DNA from: an uncultured Woeseia sp.
GTDB lineage: Bacteria > Pseudomonadota > Gammaproteobacteria > Steroidobacterales > Woeseiaceae
Reading direction: 5' to 3'
DNA: 10,669 nucleotides
NCBI GenBank assembly: GCA_937925605.1
Contig: CALALV010000103.1
Span: forward strand, 1-10,669
Numbering within the stretch: the stretch's first letter is position 1; each line of letters opens with the position of its first letter. A model generated the notes under the pieces. The model did not search any database, had not been told where the DNA came from, and saw only the letters and a program-made list of their open reading frames with translations. A program made the position numbers and the translations under genes. Positions 5,734 to 10,669 of this stretch are shown piece after piece.

Positions 5734-7092
5734 ATGAAACGCATAGCACTGATTATTGCCGCCTCCCTGCTTGCAGCCGGAGCGGTCCAGGCCCAGGAAG
5801 AAGCCGAGAGCATGGGCGAGCTGCTGCAGATGATCGAGCAGGGCAAGGCGCGCGACACGGCGGAAGCCCGCCAGCGCGAAGCCGAGTTCCAGCAGCAGCG
5901 CAACCAGCAGCAGCAGCTGCTGAACCAGGCACGCGCGGAGCGCTCGCGGCTCGAAGCCGAGAGCCAGCGACTCGAGACCCAGTTCTCCGGTAACCAGCAG
6001 CGCATCATCGATGCGCGTGCGCAGCTCGACCAGCGCCTCGGCAACCTGAAGGAGCTGTTCGGCGTGCTGCAGACGGTGTCGGGCGACGCACAGGGCCGTT
6101 TCCGGGCCTCGCTGACCAACATCCAGTACCCGAACCGCGGCGAGTTCCTGGTCGAGCTCGGCAGCAAGATGGCGAGCGCCAGCTCGCTCGCGTCGATCGA
6201 GGACATCGAGCGCCTGTGGTTCGAGCTGCAGCGCGAGGTCTCGGCACAGGGCCAGATCGTGCGCCTTACCGAGGAATTCGCGACCGCCCACGGCGAGCGC
6301 GTGACCGACGAAATCGTTCGCGTCGGCGTCTTCAACCTGGCGTTCGACGGCGGCTACCTGCAGTACGACTCGTCGACCGGCAACATCAACGAACTGCAGC
6401 GGCAGCCCGAACAGGCGCGCTACACGGACTCCGCCGGCGAGATGGTCGAAGCGCAGGACGGTATCGTGCGCTTCGGTCTCGACGTAACCCGCGGCAGCAT
6501 CCTGGCGCTGCTGGTCGAGTCGCCGACGCTCGGCGAGAAGGTCCAGCAGGGCGGCATCGTCGGCTACTGCATCCTGGCGCTCGGCGCGATCGGCCTGCTC
6601 ATCGCGATCTGGCGCTGGATCGGCCTGACGATCGACAGCCGCAAGGTGCAGGCGCAGCTGAAGCGCGACTCGGCGAGTTCGGACAACCCGCTCGGCCGCG
6701 TGCTGGCCGCGTACGAGAACAACCGCAACGCGGACACCGAGACGATCGAACTCAAGCTCTCGGAGGCGGCGCTCAAGGAGATGCCGGGCCTGACCAAGGG
6801 CCTGTTGTTCATCAAGGTCATCTCGGTCGTCGCGCCGCTGATGGGCCTGCTCGGTACCGTTACCGGCATGATCCAGACCTTCCAGGTGATCACGCTGTAC
6901 GGTGCGGGCGATCCGAAGATGATGGCCGGCGGTATCTCGCAGGCACTCGTCACAACGGTACTGGGCCTGGTGGTCGCGATCCCGATGGTGCTGATCCACA
7001 CGCTGGTCAGCGGCCAGAGTCGCAAGATCATCAACATCCTCAATGCGCAGAGCGCCGGTATCGTCGCCCAGCATTCCGAGAAGCACGGGTGA
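5734..7092 (+). CDS. ttpC: TtpC-like long MotA/TolQ/ExbB-family protein
   Basis: A 452-residue inner-membrane protein with a periplasmic N-terminal extension. Residues 1-20 are a signal peptide ending AVQA. Residues 30-115 are a Gln- and Glu-rich coiled coil, and residues 120-262 form a further periplasmic region. Three membrane segments follow at about 276-298, 358-382 and 403-425. The proton-channel signature GLLGTVTGMIQTFQVIT is at 371-387, with a second Thr-containing helix around 400-412. In Vibrio, TtpC is an added component required by the TonB2 complex, and this gene matches it in size and place. A GGGGAGG site at 5719-5725, inside the end of the previous gene, precedes the ATG by eight bases. 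The next gene starts after 15 bases. Confidence 0.9.
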   Translation: MKRIALIIAASLLAAGAVQAQEEAESMGELLQMIEQGKARDTAEARQREAEFQQQRNQQQQLLNQARAERSRLEAESQRLETQFSGNQQRIIDARAQLDQRLGNLKELFGVLQTVSGDAQGRFRASLTNIQYPNRGEFLVELGSKMASASSLASIEDIERLWFELQREVSAQGQIVRLTEEFATAHGERVTDEIVRVGVFNLAFDGGYLQYDSSTGNINELQRQPEQARYTDSAGEMVEAQDGIVRFGLDVTRGSILALLVESPTLGEKVQQGGIVGYCILALGAIGLLIAIWRWIGLTIDSRKVQAQLKRDSASSDNPLGRVLAAYENNRNADTETIELKLSEAALKEMPGLTKGLLFIKVISVVAPLMGLLGTVTGMIQTFQVITLYGAGDPKMMAGGISQALVTTVLGLVVAIPMVLIHTLVSGQSRKIINILNAQSAGIVAQHSEKHG

Positions 7093-7107
7093 CGCGGGAG
7101 GACGACC

Positions 7108-7635
7108 ATGATCTGGCTGTCTGACAGCATCGAGGCCATCCGCGACTTCATGGAGCTGGGTGGCCCCGTATTGAACTGGATCGCCGTCACCATCTTCGTC
7201 ATGTGGGTGCTGATCGTCGAGCGGCTGATGTACTTCCGCACGACGATGAAAACGCTGCACGACGAGATCATCGATACGTGGGAGGCGCGCCCGGAACGCA
7301 AGAGCTGGAACGCGCACCAGATTCGCGAAGCGATGATTTCGCGTTTCCACATGGCGACGTTCAAGGGCATCCCGATGATCCAGACCCTCGTGGCGCTGTG
7401 TCCGCTGCTGGGCCTGCTCGGCACCGTGACCGGCATGATCACGGTGTTCGAGGTCATGAACGTATCGGGTTCCGGCAACGTCCGGGCCATGGCCGCCGGC
7501 GTGTCGCAGGCCACGATCCCGACCATGGCCGGCATGGTCGGGGCCCTGTCGGGTGTACTGCTGGTGACGACACTTAGCCGCCGCGCGGCGCGCGAGGTCG
7601 AATTCCTCGAGGATTCCCTCACGATGGACCATTAA
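7108..7635 (+). CDS. exbB: ExbB-type biopolymer transport proton channel subunit
   Basis: A 175-residue inner-membrane protein of the MotA/TolQ/ExbB family, shorter than E. coli ExbB (244) and similar to ExbB2 proteins. Three membrane helices are predicted at about 20-39, 93-116 and 136-155, with a cytoplasmic loop between the first two. The signature PLLGLLGTVTGMITVF is at 99-114. Thr106 and Thr139 are the likely counterparts of the pore threonines of ExbB. It would assemble with ExbD into the proton-driven motor that energises TonB; how it shares the complex with TtpC is not known from sequence. GGGAGG at 7096-7101 precedes the ATG by six bases. The stop overlaps the ribosome binding site of exbD. 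Confidence 0.94.
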   Translation: MIWLSDSIEAIRDFMELGGPVLNWIAVTIFVMWVLIVERLMYFRTTMKTLHDEIIDTWEARPERKSWNAHQIREAMISRFHMATFKGIPMIQTLVALCPLLGLLGTVTGMITVFEVMNVSGSGNVRAMAAGVSQATIPTMAGMVGALSGVLLVTTLSRRAAREVEFLEDSLTMDH

Positions 7636-7648
7636 GGAAGGTATAGAC

Positions 7649-8059
7649 ATGCGCAGAGCAAGCGAAGGAATGAGTGGTGATGAGGAGGAAAATGAAATCA
7701 ACCTCACGCCCATGCTGGACGTCGTGTTCATCATGCTCATCTTCTTCATCGTTACCGCGTCCTTCATCAAGGAAGCCGGTATCGATGTGAACCGGCCGGA
7801 CGCGCCGACCTCGGAGAAAGTCGAGGACGCCAATATCCTGGTCGCGATCAGCGCGAACGACGAGATCTGGATCGACCGTCGCATGGTCGACCCGCGCGCC
7901 GTGCGGGCGAATATCGAGCGACTGCACGCCGAGAACCCGAAAGGCTCGGTCGTGATCCAGGCGGACAAGAAGTCGACGAACGAAACGCTGGTGCTGGTGA
8001 TGGATGCGGCCCGGCAGGCCGGGGTCTACAACGTGTCGATCGCGGCGAATAACGACTAG
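7649..8059 (+). CDS. exbD: ExbD-type biopolymer transport protein
   Basis: A 136-residue protein with a short acidic cytoplasmic N-terminus, one membrane helix (about 24-43) and a periplasmic domain (about 50-136). The signature INLTPMLDVVFIMLIFF at 17-33 places Asp24 at the position of the essential proton-carrying Asp25 of E. coli ExbD. The segment ending NVSIAAN (residues 128-134) is the usual ExbD C-terminal strand. It works with ExbB/TtpC to convert proton flow into movement of TonB. AAGGAAGG at 7634-7641 overlaps the exbB stop and lies seven bases before the ATG. Met8 is an in-frame alternative without such a site. A 95-base gap follows, the longest within the operon. Confidence 0.96.
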   Translation: MRRASEGMSGDEEENEINLTPMLDVVFIMLIFFIVTASFIKEAGIDVNRPDAPTSEKVEDANILVAISANDEIWIDRRMVDPRAVRANIERLHAENPKGSVVIQADKKSTNETLVLVMDAARQAGVYNVSIAANND

Positions 8060-8079
8060 GAACCGTCGGGCCGCGCGGG

Positions 8080-8099
8080 AGTCACATACCCTGTGAACT
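8080..8099 (+). repeat. Small hairpin in the exbD-tonB gap
   Basis: AGTCACA (8080-8086) pairs with TGTG-A-ACT (8092-8099) with one bulged base around the loop TACCC. A second complementary pair, GCCGCGC (8070-8076) and GCGCGGC (8125-8131), encloses it and ends seven bases before the tonB Shine-Dalgarno. It could set mRNA stability or tonB translation, but no function is shown. Confidence 0.4.
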
Positions 8100-8154
8100 T
8101 CCGCTCGGCCGGTCGGACCAGGCTGCGCGGCAGGCGCAGGAGGAGAGTCGAATC

Positions 8155-8760
8155 ATGATAGGACGATACGCATTCGCCATCGTCGTCGGGTCCGTGGTGA
8201 CCGTCGGTCTGCTGTTCATCATGCAGCTGCTGATCGCCCACGGCGAGAAGGCGTTGACCGAGCCGCGCCAGCGGCACCAGCTCGAGTTCGTGCGCGTGAA
8301 GCGCAATGAACGCGTCAACACCGAGGACATCACGCCGGAGAAGCCGCCGAAGCCGCCCGAGGTTCCGCCGGAAGTTCCGCCGCAGGACATGGACAGCGTC
8401 GATCCGAACGCGCCGACGATCAACGTGCCTCCGCCGACCGTGGCGCAGAACGTCGATATCGGCGGCCCCGGGGGCATGAACATCGCCGAGGGCGACTACC
8501 TGCCGATCGTGCGCGTGGCGCCGGTCTACCCGTCGCGCGCGCTGTCGCGCGGCATCGAGGGCTTCGTCGACCTGTCGTTCACGGTAACGACCGCGGGTAC
8601 GGTGAAAGACCCGGTCGTCATCCAGTCGACCAGCAGCCTGTTCGATCGCGCGGCGATTCGCGCCGTGCTGAAGTTCAAGTACAAGCCGCGCGTGGTCGAC
8701 GGCCAGCCGGTCGAAGTGCCGAACGTCAAGACGCGAATCACGTTCAAGATCGAGGAGTAG
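8155..8760 (+). CDS. tonB: Short TonB energy transducer (TonB2-like)
   Basis: A 201-residue TonB, clearly shorter than E. coli TonB (239) and close to TonB2-type proteins. The membrane anchor is at about 7-28. It lacks the SxxxH pattern of the E. coli TonB anchor; the nearest His is H29 at the periplasmic end. A Pro-rich linker spans 61-94 (PKPPEVPPEVPP repeats, 65-76). The C-terminal TonB domain (about 118-201) has VYPSRALSRGIEGFVDLSF at 124-142, including the YP pair that contacts receptor TonB boxes, and closes with a final strand (193-199). It would transmit energy from TtpC-ExbB-ExbD to outer-membrane receptors. AGGAGGAG at 8138-8145 provides a strong ribosome binding site. The substrate is unknown, since no receptor gene is nearby. 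Confidence 0.95.
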   Translation: MIGRYAFAIVVGSVVTVGLLFIMQLLIAHGEKALTEPRQRHQLEFVRVKRNERVNTEDITPEKPPKPPEVPPEVPPQDMDSVDPNAPTINVPPPTVAQNVDIGGPGGMNIAEGDYLPIVRVAPVYPSRALSRGIEGFVDLSFTVTTAGTVKDPVVIQSTSSLFDRAAIRAVLKFKYKPRVVDGQPVEVPNVKTRITFKIEE

Positions 8761-8801
8761 GCGGCTGACGGCCAGTGTCCCGATCCCGGTCAAGGATAGA
8801 G

Positions 8802-10145
8802 ATGATGAAACTGAATACGCGAACCCCGACCCGCATCTGCGTGCTGCTGCTGTCCGGCCTGTTCCTGGCGGGCGGCGCGTGGGCGCAGGACGAAGAGCAG
8901 GACGACACCAAGACCAAGCAGGCCCAGGCGGTCAGCAAGAAGGTGTACGACCGCATCCAGCAGGCGCAGGAAAAGGTCGATGAGAAAGACTACGACGGCG
9001 CACTGCGGATCCTGCGCGACCTGCGCAGCGGCACGCTGACGGAGTACGAGCTGCAGAACGTGCTCAACTATCTCGGTTTCGTCTACTACAACATGGATAA
9101 CGTCAACGAAGCGATCCGCATCTACAAGGAGATGCTGCAGATCCCGACGATCGAGCCGCAAATCAAGAAGCAGACCTTGTACACGCTGGCCCAGTTGTCG
9201 ACGATGCAGGAGCAGTATCCCGAGGCCCTGCGGCTGCTCGACCAGTGGTTTGCGCTCGAGGATAACCCGGCGCCCGAGCCGTACATCCTTTACGCACAGA
9301 ACCTGTACCAGGTCGAGCGCTACGCCGACATGGTCAAGCCGATCGAGACCGCGATCGAGGTCGCGAACAAGCGCGAGAAGGAGGTCAAGGAAGATTGGTA
9401 CGTGCTGCTGAACTTCGCGTACTTCCAGCAGGAAAACTACCGCAAGGTCCGCGACATCCAGAAGATCCTGCTGGTCAACTGGCCGAAGAAGCGCTACTGG
9501 TTCTCCCTGGCCGGCGCGTACACGGAACTCGGCGAGGACCAGAACCTGATCGCCGCCTACGACGCGGCGCACACGCAGGGGCTGCTCGAAAAGGAAAACG
9601 AGTTCGTGACGATGGCGCAGCTCTACATGCAGGCCGAGGTGCCTTACAAGGCCGGCAAGCTGCTCGAGCAGAAGATCAACGAGGGTATCGTCGAGAAGAA
9701 CGCGAAGAACTACCGGCTCCTCTCGCAGGCCTGGCAGCTGGCCATGGAGGACGAGAAGGCGATCCCGGCCCTTCAGGCTGCCGCGCGGCTGGAGGATGAC
9801 GGCGAGCTGTTCGTCCGCCTCGGCAACGCCTACCTGAACCTCGGCGAGTACGAACAGTGCGAGGAGGCGGTGCGGAATGGTCTGCAAAAGGGCGGACTGA
9901 AGAGCCCCGACAACGCCCAGATCTCGCTCGGCATGTGCCTGTACAACCAGAAGAAATACCAGGGTGCTATCGCGGCGTTCCGCGAAGCCGGCAAGAGCGG
10001 GCGCTCACAGCGCATCGCGCGCCAGTGGATCAACGTGATCGAGGCCGACATCGAGCGCGAGGAGCAGATTCGCCTCGCTGAGGCGGCCGCGCAGCGCCGC
10101 ATGCAGCAGCTCGAGCAGCGGAGGGCGCGCGCCGACCGAATCTGA
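8802..10145 (+). CDS. Periplasmic TPR-repeat protein of the TonB operon
   Basis: A 447-residue protein with a signal peptide (hydrophobic stretch about 11-24, AWA before Gln29) and tetratricopeptide-like helical repeats across about 45-400. Clear repeat units begin near 50, 87, 124, 160, 199, 234, 304 and 335, the last with LFVRLGNAYLNLGEYEQCEEAV at 336-357 interrupted only by usual TPR spacing. The C-terminus (405-447) is a charged Gln/Arg-rich helix. TPR proteins often end TtpC-type TonB operons; a scaffolding role in the periplasm is inferred. The start is ATG 8802 or 8805, after AAGGA at 8792-8796. The frame extends to a GTG at 8775, but that would put extra charged residues before the signal peptide. 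It lies 41 bases after tonB and is the last gene of the operon. Confidence 0.88.
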   Translation: MMKLNTRTPTRICVLLLSGLFLAGGAWAQDEEQDDTKTKQAQAVSKKVYDRIQQAQEKVDEKDYDGALRILRDLRSGTLTEYELQNVLNYLGFVYYNMDNVNEAIRIYKEMLQIPTIEPQIKKQTLYTLAQLSTMQEQYPEALRLLDQWFALEDNPAPEPYILYAQNLYQVERYADMVKPIETAIEVANKREKEVKEDWYVLLNFAYFQQENYRKVRDIQKILLVNWPKKRYWFSLAGAYTELGEDQNLIAAYDAAHTQGLLEKENEFVTMAQLYMQAEVPYKAGKLLEQKINEGIVEKNAKNYRLLSQAWQLAMEDEKAIPALQAAARLEDDGELFVRLGNAYLNLGEYEQCEEAVRNGLQKGGLKSPDNAQISLGMCLYNQKKYQGAIAAFREAGKSGRSQRIARQWINVIEADIEREEQIRLAEAAAQRRMQQLEQRRARADRI

Positions 10146-10161
10146 ACGGCCCGGCGGCCGT
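10146..10161 (+). repeat. Hairpin immediately after the TPR gene stop
   Basis: ACGGCC and GGCCGT form a perfect six-base-pair stem around CGGC, starting directly after the stop codon. No T-run follows. Confidence 0.45.
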
Positions 10162-10177
10162 CCAGGCAAAACCCGCG

Positions 10178-10212
10178 GGAAGCCCGGCCTTGCGCCGGGC
10201 TTCCTGCTTTCG
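10178..10212 (+). terminator. Terminator of the TonB operon
   Basis: GGAAGCCCGGC (10178-10188) pairs perfectly with GCCGGGCTTCC (10194-10204) over 11 base pairs around CTTGC. The tail TGCTTTC is only partly T-rich, so termination may be incomplete or aided by other factors. The position after the last gene supports the call. Confidence 0.75.
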
Positions 10213-10230
10213 GGGCCGGCGCAGGCCCCG
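10211..10230 (+). repeat. Second hairpin downstream of the operon terminator
   Basis: CGGGGCC (10211-10217) and GGCCCCG (10224-10230) form a perfect seven-base-pair stem with a six-base loop. It has no T-run and lies 14 bases before the ferredoxin -35 box. Confidence 0.4.
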
Positions 10231-10244
10231 ATCGCTACCCGCCG

Positions 10245-10274
10245 TTGACCCTCGCGCGCGGCGCTCCGTAAAAT
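10245..10274 (+). promoter_or_regulatory. Sigma70-type promoter for the ferredoxin gene
   Basis: TTGACC (10245-10250) and TAAAAT (10269-10274) each match consensus at five of six positions, with an 18-base spacer. Transcription would start near 10281, about 25 bases before the ATG at 10306. Confidence 0.75.
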
Positions 10275-10305
10275 AGCCGGCTTTTGCAGCCAGGGTCCGC
10301 CCACG

Positions 10306-10662
10306 ATGCCCAAAGTCACGTACATAACGCCGGACGGCGAACGCCACGACGTGGAGGTCGAGAACGGCTACACCGTGATGGAAGGCGCGATCAACAACAA
10401 CATCGAGGGTATCGTTGCGGAATGCGGGGGTGCCTGCGCCTGCGCAACCTGCCACAGCTACATCGACGATGCCTGGCTGGGGAAGCTGCCCGAGATGGAC
10501 GACATGGAAGACAGCATGCTGGATGCGGCCTACGAGCGCCGCGACAACAGCCGGCTGACCTGCCAGATAGAAATCAACGACGAGCTCGACGGGCTCGTGG
10601 TAAACGTGGCCGCCGACAAAATCTTCTCGTTCCCGCCGGCGGGTGCGCAGGGCGGCGCCTAA
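10306..10662 (+). CDS. Adrenodoxin/putidaredoxin-type [2Fe-2S] ferredoxin
   Basis: A 118-residue soluble electron carrier. The cluster ligands are C40, C46, C49 and C86, with the C-X5-C-X2-C-X36-C spacing of the vertebrate/bacterial adrenodoxin type, which differs from plant-type ferredoxins. An additional Cys44 lies within the cluster loop (ECGGACACATCH, 39-50). The acidic patch EMDDMEDSMLD (63-73) is where redox partners bind in this family. Likely partners are a ferredoxin reductase with cytochrome P450s, or Fe-S cluster assembly; no partner gene is in the window, so neither can be assigned. The N-terminus MPKVTYITPDGE is a normal family start. The Shine-Dalgarno is weak (AGGG at 10292-10295). 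It has its own promoter and is probably not part of the TonB operon. Confidence 0.95.
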   Translation: MPKVTYITPDGERHDVEVENGYTVMEGAINNNIEGIVAECGGACACATCHSYIDDAWLGKLPEMDDMEDSMLDAAYERRDNSRLTCQIEINDELDGLVVNVAADKIFSFPPAGAQGGA

Positions 10663-10669
10663 GAGCAGG

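Noticed and set aside
4639..7968. A 1109-codon minus-strand open frame across the TonB operon
   Set aside because: It lies antisense to three strongly supported genes with family motifs. Long antisense frames are expected in high-GC coding DNA, and its sequence is rich in His, Arg and Asp with no domain pattern.
8082..8096. A CRP-like TCACA and TGTGA palindrome
   Set aside because: The half-sites are in the opposite order to the CRP consensus and separated by five bases. It is better read as a small RNA hairpin inside the operon.

Overview
The window reads as chromosomal core sequence from a high-GC, Gram-negative proteobacterium. A gammaproteobacterium is most likely: the TtpC-type TonB operon, DUF3450, an ilvC-leuA arrangement and a divergent acyl-CoA dehydrogenase/quinone reductase pair all fit that class. 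The genus cannot be named from the sequence. No mobile element, tRNA, rRNA or CRISPR array was seen.

Positions 1-2210 (minus strand) form a branched-chain amino acid operon read leftwards: ilvC (ketol-acid reductoisomerase), then leuA (2-isopropylmalate synthase), which runs off the left edge. Upstream of ilvC lie a good sigma70-type promoter, a short candidate leader ORF with a Leu/Val cluster, and a strong hairpin followed by eight T. An alternative pairing that would disrupt this hairpin overlaps the leader stop codon. Together these look like a ribosome-mediated transcription attenuator.

Positions 2208-4578 hold two divergent genes: a zinc-free quinone oxidoreductase (minus) and an ACAD10/11-like acyl-CoA dehydrogenase (plus). 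They share a 157-base promoter gap. The 348-base gap that follows contains a candidate extended -10 promoter and a terminator-like hairpin, but no convincing gene.

Positions 4927-10145 (plus) are one six-gene operon for an energised TonB system: a DUF3450 periplasmic coiled-coil protein, a TtpC-like long ExbB homologue, ExbB, ExbD, a short TonB, and a periplasmic TPR protein. The inner-membrane motor (TtpC, ExbB, ExbD) would use the proton gradient to drive TonB, which powers outer-membrane receptors. The DUF3450 and TPR proteins are probably periplasmic partners of unknown role. The operon ends in an 11-bp perfect hairpin flanked by two further hairpins.

Positions 10245-10662 hold a separately promoted adrenodoxin/putidaredoxin-type [2Fe-2S] ferredoxin.

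The most notable items are the ilvC leader attenuator, the complete TtpC-type TonB operon with its undefined DUF3450 and TPR members, and the terminator-like hairpin in the TonB operon upstream region. I see no clearly undescribed system beyond these.
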